Source of the DNA: Endobugula sp965225895
GTDB lineage: Bacteria > Pseudomonadota > Gammaproteobacteria > Pseudomonadales > Cellvibrionaceae
DNA length: 64,000 bases
Direction of reading: 5' to 3'
NCBI GenBank assembly: GCA_965225895.1
Contig: CBDDBR010000011.1
Span: 1,550,001 to 1,614,000, forward strand
Shown: piece by piece, positions 7,897 to 17,041 of the stretch
How positions within the stretch are numbered: position 1 is the first letter of the stretch
Layout: the number at the start of each line of letters is the position of its first letter
Program-made: the position numbers and the translations under genes
Notes under the pieces: generated by a model
Databases searched by the model: none
The model's input: only the letters and a program-made list of their open reading frames with translations
Told to the model about the DNA's origin: nothing

Positions 7897-10359
7897 TTAG
7901 GTGCTCTTTTTAGGTGCTCGTTTTTTTACAACGGGCTTAGGTCGTACCAACTCCTTCTCTGTAAAATGATCCACATGGATCACTTCCATTAATTGCTTAT
8001 CGTAAGCGCTTAATTTTTTTGCTTCTTCCGCAGTAATAACATCGGCAGCCTGAGCCAACGCTATTTGTTGGGCACCCACTGCTTTGGGTATTTGTTTATG
8101 TTTAATCGCCGTAATCACTTTTTGAAAAATCGGCTTTAATTGATCTTGCTGTAAAAATACCGCATTAGTTTTTCCCGCGGGGTTAGCCGCAATATTTTCA
8201 CTAAACACATTCGCCAAATAACGTTGGCGCAATGGTGTATTGTGTGTAAACAACTGCGCAACTTCGGTATCCAAATTATCTTGCGGCGAACGATACGGCT
8301 GACCCAAAGGAAAAATTTGCCAACGTAATTTAAACGCGATAAAACGATGGGGGTAATTATGTAATATTTCATCCATTGCCTGCTGATAAGCGCTGGTTAA
8401 ATGTGCCATACTCCATTTCACTAAGGGGTATTCATCCTCTGGGCAACCTTCACTCTCGTAATGTTTAAGCACCATGCTGGCCATATATAAATAACTTAAT
8501 AAGTCACCTAAGCGTGCCGACAGCATTTCTTTAAATTTTAATTGTGACTGTAAAGACAGCATTGACACATCGGCAATTAATGCAAAGGCGGCGCTCAAGC
8601 GGTCAATATCCTGATAGTGCTGCGCTAAACGTGTATTACCTGGATTTTTACTCAGCCATTGACCTGCAATACCCAGTACAAATGCTCTTGCCGCATTACC
8701 TATAGAAAAACCAACATGCGCGAAAAACACCTCATCAAACGCATCCACCGTATGATCACTCACCTCTTGTTTTGCTAATTGCATTTCTTGCAATACATAA
8801 GGGTGACTACGTGTGGCACCTTGACCAAAAATCATCAAGTTGCGGGTCATAATATTTGCACCCTCAACCGTAATTAGAATAGGGATCGAACTATAAGGAT
8901 CAGCCACATAATTTTTCGGGCCTGTCATAATAGATTTACCACCATGAATATCCATCGCATCTATCACACACTGACGAGCCATTTCTGTTACGTGATATTT
9001 TAAAATTGCTGATGGAACACTGGGCTTTTCACCGTACGACAAAGATTGAATCGTATGCGAACACGCTGCATTTTGAATATAACTAAAACCAGCAATACGA
9101 GCTAACGGCTTTTGCACCCCTTCAAATTTCGCAATAGGTAAACCAAATTGTTGACGCACCGCTGCATACGCAGAAGTGCCCATTAACATTTGTTTTGATA
9201 AGCCATTACCAATACTCGGCAAAGTAATGCAGCGCCCAACCGATAAACAATTAACCAACATCGTCCAGCCCATACCCGCCATGGCCGCGCCACCAATAAT
9301 ATAATCGAGCGGAATAAATACATCTTTACCAAAAATAGGGCCATTAATAAACGCATCACCAATAGGCTTATGACGGCGACCAATACGGATCCCCTTGGTT
9401 TTTCGTGGAATCAACGCACAGGTAATACCATGCTCATCTTTATCCCCTATTAAATGATCGGGGTCATGTAACTGAAACGCCAAACCAACTACCGACGCCA
9501 CGGGTGCTAAGGTGATATAGCGCTTTTCAAAATTTAATGTAATGCCTACGACTTCTTCGCCTTCAAACTCCCCTTTACACACCACGCCCACATCAGGCAA
9601 CGATGTAGCATCTGAGCCAGCCAATGGCCCTGTTAAAGCAAAACAAGGCACATCAATCCCTTTCGCTAAACGCGGCAAATAATACTCTTTTTGTGCCTCG
9701 GTACCGTATTTAATCAGCAACTCACCTGGGCCTAAAGAATTAGGCACACCAATAAAAATACTAATGCATCCACCCACCACAGAAATACGACTTAACACCT
9801 CCGCCTGTGCTGTGCCCGAAAAGCCAAGACCACCGTATTCCTTAGGAATAATCATGCCTAAAAAACCATTATCTTTAATAAACTGTAATGTATCGGGCGG
9901 AATATTCGACAAGTTATGGTTAATGTTCCAGTTATCCATTTTGCGACACAACTCAACGACAGGGCCATCTAAAAAGGCCTGCTCTTCTTCCGTAAATGTG
10001 GGTTTAGGTAACGACAATAACTGGTTCCAATTGGGCTTTCCCGAAAACAACTCGCCATCCCACCATACCGTACCCGCATCAATCGCCTCTTGTTCGGTTT
10101 GAGAAATAGCAGGCAGTACACTGCGAAACCACGTAAAAATACGACGGCTCAAGTATTTTTTACGTAGTGATTTTTGAGCTAGCACTAACAATACAGCAGA
10201 AATTATTAGTAACAGAGAAGAAAAAATACCACCCCCCACTGTCACCCATTGCGCTATCGCCAACACCGTCAACAAAACTCCTGTCAACAATAAGGATATT
10301 TGGAAATATGCACAAAACACAATGACAACAAAAGTGAATAACAAGAAAAATACCGTCAT
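7897..10359 (-). CDS. fadE: FadE-type acyl-CoA dehydrogenase, membrane-associated, 820 aa
   Basis: First oxidation step of the beta-oxidation cycle. The protein has two or three N-terminal hydrophobic segments (residues about 2-70), a hydrophilic link with TVWWDGELFSGKPNW, the FAD-dependent dehydrogenase core (about 105-500: FLGMIIPKEYGGLGFSGTAQAEVLSRIS, CFALTGPLAGSDA, HGGKSIMTGPKNYVA, PILITVEGANIMTRNLMIFGQGATRSHP) and the FadE-specific C-terminal domain. Length and layout match E. coli FadE (814). The very end is basic (KKRAPKKST). The ATG at 10359 is followed by a hydrophobic helix, as in FadE. It is divergent from the fadI-fadJ-like pair; a 183-base intergenic region separates them. Confidence 0.93.
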   Translation of the reverse strand: MTVFFLLFTFVVIVFCAYFQISLLLTGVLLTVLAIAQWVTVGGGIFSSLLLIISAVLLVLAQKSLRKKYLSRRIFTWFRSVLPAISQTEQEAIDAGTVWWDGELFSGKPNWNQLLSLPKPTFTEEEQAFLDGPVVELCRKMDNWNINHNLSNIPPDTLQFIKDNGFLGMIIPKEYGGLGFSGTAQAEVLSRISVVGGCISIFIGVPNSLGPGELLIKYGTEAQKEYYLPRLAKGIDVPCFALTGPLAGSDATSLPDVGVVCKGEFEGEEVVGITLNFEKRYITLAPVASVVGLAFQLHDPDHLIGDKDEHGITCALIPRKTKGIRIGRRHKPIGDAFINGPIFGKDVFIPLDYIIGGAAMAGMGWTMLVNCLSVGRCITLPSIGNGLSKQMLMGTSAYAAVRQQFGLPIAKFEGVQKPLARIAGFSYIQNAACSHTIQSLSYGEKPSVPSAILKYHVTEMARQCVIDAMDIHGGKSIMTGPKNYVADPYSSIPILITVEGANIMTRNLMIFGQGATRSHPYVLQEMQLAKQEVSDHTVDAFDEVFFAHVGFSIGNAARAFVLGIAGQWLSKNPGNTRLAQHYQDIDRLSAAFALIADVSMLSLQSQLKFKEMLSARLGDLLSYLYMASMVLKHYESEGCPEDEYPLVKWSMAHLTSAYQQAMDEILHNYPHRFIAFKLRWQIFPLGQPYRSPQDNLDTEVAQLFTHNTPLRQRYLANVFSENIAANPAGKTNAVFLQQDQLKPIFQKVITAIKHKQIPKAVGAQQIALAQAADVITAEEAKKLSAYDKQLMEVIHVDHFTEKELVRPKPVVKKRAPKKST

Positions 10360-10542
10360 ACTTTCTCTCCAAAAAGGGATTGGTTTTACTACAGATAATC
10401 ACTGATTCTCATACGCTATTCACACGTAACAGTGCTATTATCTTGCTATAAGAATAGCTTATTTTTTATTATTTATACGCACAATACCGAGTATAAAGGT
10501 CTATTATGAAAGATAGCAACAATAAGAATAAGGATAGCCACC

Positions 10543-11823
10543 ATGCCTGATCGAATCGCCATTGTTTCTGGTTTACGTACCCCTTTTGCACGACAAGGCA
10601 CTTTTTTTAAAAAAAGCAATGCCATTGATCTGGGTCGAATGGTGGTTAAAGAGCTTATAGCACAAACCAATATCGCTCCCGATGCTATTGAACGACTTAT
10701 TTATGGGCAGGTTGTTGCCTTACCAAAGGCACCCAATATCGCACGAGAAGTGGTATTAGGTACGCCATTACCTGTCACTTGTGATGCCTATAGTGTCTCT
10801 CGTGCTTGCGCTACAAGCTTTCAGTCAGTGGCCTCTATTGCTGATAGCATTAAAACCAATGATATAAAAATTGGGATTGCTGGTGGCGCAGACTCATCCA
10901 GTGTTATTCCTATTGGTTTTGGCGATAGTGTCGCCCACAATTTGGTACAGGCCAGTAAAGCACGTACATTTATCGATAAACTCAAAGCATTCAAGGGCAC
11001 ACGCGTAAAAGACTTACTACCTCAACCACCTGCCATTGCAGAATACAGCACCCAATTGCGCATGGGCGATAGTGCAGAACAAATGGCAAAAGATTTTGGC
11101 ATTAGCCGCGAAGCGCAAGACACGTTTACATTACGTTCTCACCAATTAGCCCACCAAGCATGGATAGATGGCAAATTAGATAACGAAGTAATGCCAGCAT
11201 ACGTTGCCCCTTTTAACGATGTTTTTATGCGCGATGAAACTATTCGCAACGATTCAACCCTCGAAAAACTATCATCTCTAAAACCTGCTTTTGATAGACA
11301 ACACGGCAGTGTTACCGCCGCTAACAGCACGCCACTCACCGATGGTGCTTGCGCGTTATTAATCATGAAAGAATCCGTTGCAAAAGCGCTAGGCTATACG
11401 CCGCTGGGCTATATTAAACACTATGGTTTTACTGCAAATACTGTTGAGAAAGATCTACTGATGGGGCCAACGCAAGCCTCATCAAAGGTATTAAAAAAAG
11501 CACGAATGCAATTAAGTGATCTTACGTTAATTGATATGCACGAAGCCTTTGCCGCACAAACGCTGGCAAATATTACAGCGTTTTCATCTAAAGAATATGC
11601 AGCCACTTTTTTACACCGTAAAAAAGCATTGGGCGATATTGATATGGATACATTTAATGTAATGGGAGGATCTCTGGCCTACGGTCATCCCTTTGCTGCA
11701 ACGGGTGGACGTATTATTACGCAAACACTGTACGAACTAAAACGTCGTGGTGGCGGTATTGCTCTTACTACGGCTTGCGCTGCGGGTGGTATTGGCGCTG
11801 CAATGATTCTTGAGTCAGAATAA
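10543..11823 (+). CDS. fadI: FadI-type acetyl-CoA acyltransferase (3-ketoacyl-CoA thiolase)
   Basis: A 426-residue thiolase that cleaves 3-ketoacyl-CoA with CoA in the last step of beta-oxidation. The acylated nucleophile is C89 (SVSRACATSFQSV), the histidine of the GHPFAATGGR motif is H382, and the second cysteine of TACAAGGIG is C412. The N-terminal RIAIVSGLRTPFARQGTFFKKSNAIDLG pattern and the length (E. coli FadI is 436) favour FadI over FadA (387). The gene is 3 bases ahead of the fadJ-like gene, matching the fadIJ order. The ATG at 10543 follows AGGATAGCCACC, with AGGA as ribosome-binding site. Confidence 0.92.
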   Translation: MPDRIAIVSGLRTPFARQGTFFKKSNAIDLGRMVVKELIAQTNIAPDAIERLIYGQVVALPKAPNIAREVVLGTPLPVTCDAYSVSRACATSFQSVASIADSIKTNDIKIGIAGGADSSSVIPIGFGDSVAHNLVQASKARTFIDKLKAFKGTRVKDLLPQPPAIAEYSTQLRMGDSAEQMAKDFGISREAQDTFTLRSHQLAHQAWIDGKLDNEVMPAYVAPFNDVFMRDETIRNDSTLEKLSSLKPAFDRQHGSVTAANSTPLTDGACALLIMKESVAKALGYTPLGYIKHYGFTANTVEKDLLMGPTQASSKVLKKARMQLSDLTLIDMHEAFAAQTLANITAFSSKEYAATFLHRKKALGDIDMDTFNVMGGSLAYGHPFAATGGRIITQTLYELKRRGGGIALTTACAAGGIGAAMILESE

Positions 11824-11826
11824 GTA

Positions 11827-13893
11827 ATGGGTATTGAAAATATGAATCCTAAAACACTGCATACTGAATGCGATAGTGACGGCATACTCACCATTACCAT
11901 TAATGCCAATGCCGATACAATGAACGTGCTTAACCAACAAGTGATGCAAGAGTTTTTCGACATCACAGAAGATATTAAACATAACGCTGACATTAAAGCA
12001 GTCATTTTTATCAGCGCAAAACCCGATTGCTTTATTGCGGGTGCCGATATTCATATGCTGCAACAAACACAAACAGCAGCCGAAGCCACTGATATTGTGC
12101 ATCGTGCACATACATTATTACAGTCTATTTCTCACAGTAAAAAACCGTTTATCGCCGCTATTAATGGCGTATGTTTAGGCGCAGGCTATGAACTATCACT
12201 GGCTTGTCATTATCGTATTGCCACGAATGACACTACAACAAAAATTGGCTTACCCGAAGTCATGTTAGGCTTATTACCAGGAGCAACAGGCACAACAATA
12301 TTGTCACGGTTAATTAGTTTGCCCGCCGCATTAGACCTCATGCTTACTGGCAAACAACTGAATGCCAAGCGCGCTTTACGTTTAGGCATGATCGACGAAA
12401 TAGCTCCTTGCAGCATATTACTTGATGCCGCAAAAAAAGCAGCAAAGCATATCATTCGGCATGGCAACAAAAAAAATAAAAAAACAATCGCACAACGTAT
12501 TACCAAAAAAATAATGTCATGGCCTGTGCTGAGCCATTACATTATTTATCAAGCCAAAAAACAGGTACTAAAAAAAACTCAAGGTCTCTACCCTGCACCT
12601 CTGGCTATATTAGATGTGGTAGCACACGGTTTGCATAAGCCCCTAAAAACAGCCTTACAGTATGAAGCCAAACGCTTTGGGGAATTAGCAATGACACCTC
12701 AAGCTAAACAACTAATCCATCTGTATTTTGCTACAACCCAGTTAAAAAAAGACACATTTATCACCGCAAATATCACCCCCAACACCATTGATCGTGTTGG
12801 TATTATCGGTGGCGGACTGATGGGAGCAGGCATTGCTACCGTCTCTATAGACAAAGCCAATGTGAGCGTACGCATAAAAGATATTCATGATACGGGTTTA
12901 CTGTATGTGCATCGTCATGTTCAGCAATACTATAACACCCGAGTCAAACGTAATATTTTATCGTTAGAACATGCTAAGAGAAAAATAAATCATCTGTCTA
13001 GCGGAAAAGACGATCAAGGGTTTTATCAATGTGATTTAGTGATTGAAGCGGTGTTTGAAGATATCAATAGTAAACACAAAATACTTAACGATATTGAAGC
13101 CTTAAATAATGAAAATATTATTTTTGCCAGCAACACCTCGTCGATCCCTATTAGTACTATCGCCGCTAAAGCCAAGCACCCCGAAAACGTGATTGGCATG
13201 CATTACTTTTCGCCCGTAGAAAAAATGCCATTGCTTGAAATTATCAAACACCCTCAAGTATCAGATCAAACGATTGCAACCGCGGTACAGTTTGGTCGTC
13301 AACAAGGTAAAACCGTTATTGTTGTCAATGACGGTGCGGGATTTTATGTCAACAGAATTCTTGCTCCGTACATCAATGCCGCTTTACAACTAGGTGTCGA
13401 AGGTGTGCCCTTTGATACAATAGATAACGCGTTGGTGGCCTTTGGGTTTCCTGTTGGCCCCATAAAATTACTGGATGAAGTGGGTATTGATATAGGCAGT
13501 AAAATCACCCCTGTATTAGAAGCCGCATTTGGCGAACGCATGAAAAGTTGTGGAATACAACAGACCCTACTTGATCACGGGCGCTTAGGCAAAAAGGCCA
13601 ATAAAGGCTTTTATCGATATGACAACAGCAAGCACAAAGGAATTGATGAAAGTGTGTATACCGATCTTAATATTCACCATCATATTGAGATGGATGACGC
13701 AACGATTGTAAAACGCTGCTTGTATCCCCTACTTCACGAAGCGCAATTATGTTTACAAGACAACATTATCAATAACACACGAGATGGTGATATAGGCGCA
13801 ATATTTGGCATTGGCTTTCCACCTTTTTTAGGTGGCCCTTTTCGTTATATGGAAAGTATGGGGATTGCAGATAAAGTAAGTAACAATACATAA
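11827..13893 (+). CDS. fadJ: FadJ-type multifunctional enzyme (enoyl-CoA hydratase / 3-hydroxyacyl-CoA dehydrogenase)
   Basis: A 688-residue two-domain enzyme for hydration and NAD-dependent oxidation in beta-oxidation. The N-terminal crotonase domain (about 10-195) carries GADIHMLQQ and NGVCLGAGYELSLACHYRIA with its oxyanion-hole glycine, and KIGLPEVMLGLLPGATGT with the catalytic glutamate. The NAD-binding fold starts near residue 320 with VGIIGGGLMGAGIATV; the catalytic histidine is about H459 in GMHYFSPVEKMPLLEI. The C-terminal dehydrogenase half ends at FGIGFPPFLGGPFRYME. Length is slightly below E. coli FadJ (714). It follows the thiolase by 3 bases. An alternative ATG lies at 11842; the choice does not affect the domains. 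Confidence 0.93.
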   Translation: MGIENMNPKTLHTECDSDGILTITINANADTMNVLNQQVMQEFFDITEDIKHNADIKAVIFISAKPDCFIAGADIHMLQQTQTAAEATDIVHRAHTLLQSISHSKKPFIAAINGVCLGAGYELSLACHYRIATNDTTTKIGLPEVMLGLLPGATGTTILSRLISLPAALDLMLTGKQLNAKRALRLGMIDEIAPCSILLDAAKKAAKHIIRHGNKKNKKTIAQRITKKIMSWPVLSHYIIYQAKKQVLKKTQGLYPAPLAILDVVAHGLHKPLKTALQYEAKRFGELAMTPQAKQLIHLYFATTQLKKDTFITANITPNTIDRVGIIGGGLMGAGIATVSIDKANVSVRIKDIHDTGLLYVHRHVQQYYNTRVKRNILSLEHAKRKINHLSSGKDDQGFYQCDLVIEAVFEDINSKHKILNDIEALNNENIIFASNTSSIPISTIAAKAKHPENVIGMHYFSPVEKMPLLEIIKHPQVSDQTIATAVQFGRQQGKTVIVVNDGAGFYVNRILAPYINAALQLGVEGVPFDTIDNALVAFGFPVGPIKLLDEVGIDIGSKITPVLEAAFGERMKSCGIQQTLLDHGRLGKKANKGFYRYDNSKHKGIDESVYTDLNIHHHIEMDDATIVKRCLYPLLHEAQLCLQDNIINNTRDGDIGAIFGIGFPPFLGGPFRYMESMGIADKVSNNT

Positions 13894-13998
13894 CGATGTA
13901 CATAACGTAAAAATGATGGCGCCTATTTAATCATTAAGACCTAAGCATACGTAACATGCAGTAATATCCCCCAATCATATACTTAAGGGGTATTTAAA

Positions 13999-15297
13999 AT
14001 GGATGGTTTTAGTATTTTATTGTTTATCGTAGGCGCAGGAGCCATTATATTCACATATCAAAATCGCCAATCTATTTTAGATGAAGCCAAAGCAGAGGCA
14101 ACAACTCTTGTTCAAGATGCCAGCATAGAATCTGAAACATTAATCAACAATGCAAATGAACGTATCAACCGCCTAAAAGCCACAGATAAAGAAATCACCT
14201 CCCGCTTAAAACAGTCTCGTGCAATCATCGAAAATATTACCGACAAAAGCTGCCTTTACGCAGCCAATATTGAACTGCTCACCGAAGACGATTTATTATC
14301 GAGCCAAAGTTATCAAGAAGATAGAAAGCGAGTGAAATCACAACTCAAAAAACTTGCTATCAATGCCATTGATGGCGTTAAAGGCAGTAATGCAGACGTT
14401 AACATTACACGGTTTGTATCCATTGCAGCCAAAGCAGATATGGCTGGCGCTTTACTACTCACAACAGTCGAAATGTTATGTTCCAAAACCACAGCCAATA
14501 ATGGCCACCAAGGGCTGGAAAAACTAGCAGAGTCCATTATCGCAACTGAAGCACTCATAAAATGTATCGACAGTAGAGCCTATATTAATAAAGAATTTAA
14601 AGAATTATTAGGTGAAAGACTAGAAATTGAGATTCACTTTCAAAAAGCAAAACAATTAGCAAAAGAGAAACAAAAAGAACTCAGAGAACAAGAACGAGAA
14701 GAGAAAAAAGCACGGCAAGAAGCTGAAAAAATACAAAAAGAAGCCGCCAAAGAAGAGCAAATTAAAAATAATGCCATTGCAGAAATAGAACAGGCCATGC
14801 TAGAAAAATCTGATGCTGAACGAGCTGTATTTCAAGAAGAACTTGATCGTCTAAAAACTGAATTGGCAGAAGCGCATCAAAAATTTGAACGCGCCAAAAG
14901 TCGAGCGCAAGAAACTAAACAAGGGCATGTCTATATCATTTCAAATATTGGTAGTTTCGGCAAAGACATTTTAAAGATAGGAATGACTCGTCGAATGGAG
15001 CCAATGGATCGTGTAAAAGAATTAGGTGATGCCAGTGTTCCATTTACATTTGACGTACATGCTTTAATAGAATCTGATGATGCACCACAACTAGAAACAA
15101 CATTACATAATATATTCAGTCATAAACGTGTCAATAAAGTAAATCATAGAAAAGAATATTTTTATGCCTCTATCCATGAGATAGAAGAAGAGCTTAACAA
15201 ACTAAACATTAACGCCTTGATTAATACAGTCGCCAGTGCAGATGAATACTATCAATCATTAAAACTCAAACATCATAAAGAAATAGCCACCGCATAA
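13999..15297 (+). CDS. DUF4041 protein with C-terminal GIY-YIG (T5orf172-type) nuclease domain
   Basis: A 432-residue protein. One membrane helix (residues 5-20) is followed by a coiled-coil segment, the DUF4041 core (about 60-210), a long charged coiled coil (about 215-305, rich in KEKQKELREQEREEKK) and a C-terminal GIY-YIG domain (about 310-405). In the nuclease part GHVYIISN supplies the tyrosine, ILKIGMTRR the second motif, MDRVKEL the conserved arginine and QLETTLHNIF the catalytic glutamate, so the active site looks intact. Related DUF4041/T5orf172 proteins occur in phages and accessory regions; their role is not settled. The gene is monocistronic between fadJ and cysteine synthase. An AAGGGG lies about 12 bases before the ATG. 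Confidence 0.8.
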   Translation: MDGFSILLFIVGAGAIIFTYQNRQSILDEAKAEATTLVQDASIESETLINNANERINRLKATDKEITSRLKQSRAIIENITDKSCLYAANIELLTEDDLLSSQSYQEDRKRVKSQLKKLAINAIDGVKGSNADVNITRFVSIAAKADMAGALLLTTVEMLCSKTTANNGHQGLEKLAESIIATEALIKCIDSRAYINKEFKELLGERLEIEIHFQKAKQLAKEKQKELREQEREEKKARQEAEKIQKEAAKEEQIKNNAIAEIEQAMLEKSDAERAVFQEELDRLKTELAEAHQKFERAKSRAQETKQGHVYIISNIGSFGKDILKIGMTRRMEPMDRVKELGDASVPFTFDVHALIESDDAPQLETTLHNIFSHKRVNKVNHRKEYFYASIHEIEEELNKLNINALINTVASADEYYQSLKLKHHKEIATA

Positions 15298-15442
15298 GCC
15301 CCAATAAAAAGAAACCTATTAGCTACAATGGTGAATAGTATATAAACCTATTTTATTTTATGATGGATTATTAATGTATTAGCAACACCCTACAGGCAAG
15401 TGATACATAGACCATATAACACGATAAAACTAGGTACCCATT

Positions 15443-16363
15443 ATGAAAGCGAATACGATTTTAGATACCATTGGCAACACCCCTCACATTAAAACTCAGC
15501 GTTTATTTGATGCCGATGCCTCTGTTTGGATTAAAAGTGAGCGCAGTAATCCTGGTGGCTCGATTAAAGATCGTATTGCTTTGGCCATGATCGAAGCCGC
15601 AGAAAAAGACGGTTCTTTACAAGCTGGCGCCACTATTATTGAACCCACATCAGGTAATACGGGAGTAGGATTAGCAATGGTCGCTGCCGTAAAGGGTTAT
15701 CAACTCATATTAGTGATGCCCGAGAGCATGTCGATAGAACGCCGACGACTCATGTTAGCTTACGGTGCTACATTTGAATTAACCCCTAAAGAAAAAGGGA
15801 TGGGAGGCGCCATTGCCAAAGCCAAAGAAATGGTAGAAAACACGCCCAATACATGGATGCCACAACAATTTGAAAATCCAGCCAATATTGACGTACATGT
15901 TGCAAATACCGCACAAGAAATTCTTGCCGACTTTCCTGATGGTTTAGACGCAATAGTCACTGGCGTGGGAACAGGTGGACACATTACCGCCTGCGCACGC
16001 GTGTTAAAGCAAGCATGGCCAAAACTAAAAGTATTTGCTGTAGAGCCTGAGGCATCACCCGTTATTTCAGGTGGCAGCCCCAGCCCTCACCCCATTCAAG
16101 GTATTGGCGCAGGGTTTATTCCTAAAAACTTGGACACTGAGTTATTAGATGGTGTGATTAAAATAGATGGCGACGATGCAAAAAATATGGCTCGACGCTG
16201 TGCGCTAGAAGAAGGAATGCTAGTAGGTATTTCTTCAGGTGCAACTCTCGCCGCTATCCAACAAGTACTCCCACTACTGCCGAATAATCCGCAAGTATTA
16301 GGATTTAACTATGACACTGGCGAACGTTATTTATCCATTGATGGCTTTTTGCCACAAGAATAG
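15443..16363 (+). CDS. cysK: Cysteine synthase A (O-acetylserine sulfhydrylase)
   Basis: A 306-residue PLP enzyme making cysteine from O-acetylserine and sulfide. The PLP lysine is K42 in NPGGSIKDRIA; the substrate loop EPTSGNTGVGLA, the phosphate-binding GVGTGGHITA and the C-terminal VGISSGAT are all conserved. Length is typical for CysK/CysM; the PTSGNTG form and lack of insertions support CysK. The 3-prime end is immediately followed (13 bases after the stop) by a GTTAGGC attC-like half site that marks the boundary of the next gene. The 145 bases upstream contain no recognised regulatory site. Confidence 0.93.
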   Translation: MKANTILDTIGNTPHIKTQRLFDADASVWIKSERSNPGGSIKDRIALAMIEAAEKDGSLQAGATIIEPTSGNTGVGLAMVAAVKGYQLILVMPESMSIERRRLMLAYGATFELTPKEKGMGGAIAKAKEMVENTPNTWMPQQFENPANIDVHVANTAQEILADFPDGLDAIVTGVGTGGHITACARVLKQAWPKLKVFAVEPEASPVISGGSPSPHPIQGIGAGFIPKNLDTELLDGVIKIDGDDAKNMARRCALEEGMLVGISSGATLAAIQQVLPLLPNNPQVLGFNYDTGERYLSIDGFLPQE

Positions 16364-16383
16364 CTATTCAATGCTTGTTAGGC
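16363..16383 (+). repeat. attC-like 3-prime half site upstream of small membrane protein gene
   Basis: TTCAATGCTTGTTAGGC (16367-16383) contains the integron core GTTRRRY as GTTAGGC (16377-16383). It is nearly the reverse complement of the sequence at the other end of the next gene (GCCTAACAAGGCATTCAA at 16946-16963; one base missing and one mismatch). No matching 5-prime half is seen within the cysK 3-prime end, so the site is incomplete. Confidence 0.6.
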
Positions 16384-16390
16384 CATTTTT

Positions 16391-16951
16391 ATGAATGATA
16401 TTCCAGCTACAATTTTTATAGGTCTGGGAGCCGTAGTTGCGGCTATCATTACTGGACTTATTACATTTATCAATTTAGTTATAGCTAAAGATCAAAAAAC
16501 ATCTGAGTTCAGACAGGAGTGGATAAACTCCTTAAGAAGTGATGTATCCAATTATCTAGGCTATTTTGCACAGATACATGCAATTTGGCTTCATAATCAA
16601 TACACAAATGAGAGCATGGGGCAATTTGCAAAAAGTGCAGCTGAGTCATTGCAAAAATTACACTCGTTATTTACTCAAATATCACTTAGGTTGAATCCTG
16701 ATGAGCATAGTGACTTTATTTTATGCCTCAAGACTCTTGATGATTTAGCCGCAGACGCTAACGGTTTGTCTCAACATAAAAAAATTAAAGAGTTACACAC
16801 AAAAATCACGTCACATTCTCAGAAAATACTAAAACAAGAATGGACAAGAGTAAAAACTGGTGAGCCCGCTTATAGAAAAATAAAAAGGCATTTAAAGATT
16901 GGAACATCCATCTGTTTTATTATCGTACTTTCTTTAGTGATAATTGCCTAA
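16391..16951 (+). CDS. Small membrane protein of unknown function in a cassette-like setting
   Basis: A 186-residue protein I do not recognise as a named family. It has an N-terminal membrane helix (residues about 5-30), a cytoplasmic helical part beginning KTSEFRQEWINSLRSDVSNYLGYF (an FRQxWIxxLR motif recurring in uncharacterised bacterial membrane proteins), and a C-terminal helix (about 170-186: ICFIIVLSLVIIA). The reading frame is tightly bounded: GTTAGGC ends 7 bases before the ATG, and the stop TAA is part of GCCTAAC at the other end. That is the arrangement of an integron gene cassette, although no integrase is in view. No Shine-Dalgarno is apparent. Confidence 0.75.
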   Translation: MNDIPATIFIGLGAVVAAIITGLITFINLVIAKDQKTSEFRQEWINSLRSDVSNYLGYFAQIHAIWLHNQYTNESMGQFAKSAAESLQKLHSLFTQISLRLNPDEHSDFILCLKTLDDLAADANGLSQHKKIKELHTKITSHSQKILKQEWTRVKTGEPAYRKIKRHLKIGTSICFIIVLSLVIIA

Positions 16952-16970
16952 CAAGGCATTCAAACGAACT
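16946..16970 (+). repeat. attC-like 5-prime half site downstream of small membrane protein gene
   Basis: GCCTAACAAGGCATTCAAAC begins with the integron inverse core RYYYAAC (GCCTAAC, 16946-16952) followed by an L-box-like AAGGCATTCAA, and overlaps the stop codon of the preceding gene. A complementary 3-prime half (GTTRRRY) is not seen in the following 100 bases, so a full attC hairpin is not present here. Confidence 0.6.
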
Positions 16971-17041
16971 ATCACCAGCCACTTACCATCAAGTTATAAA
17001 TGCTATCTACTCATCAATAAAACTATACTGGAGACACCGCC

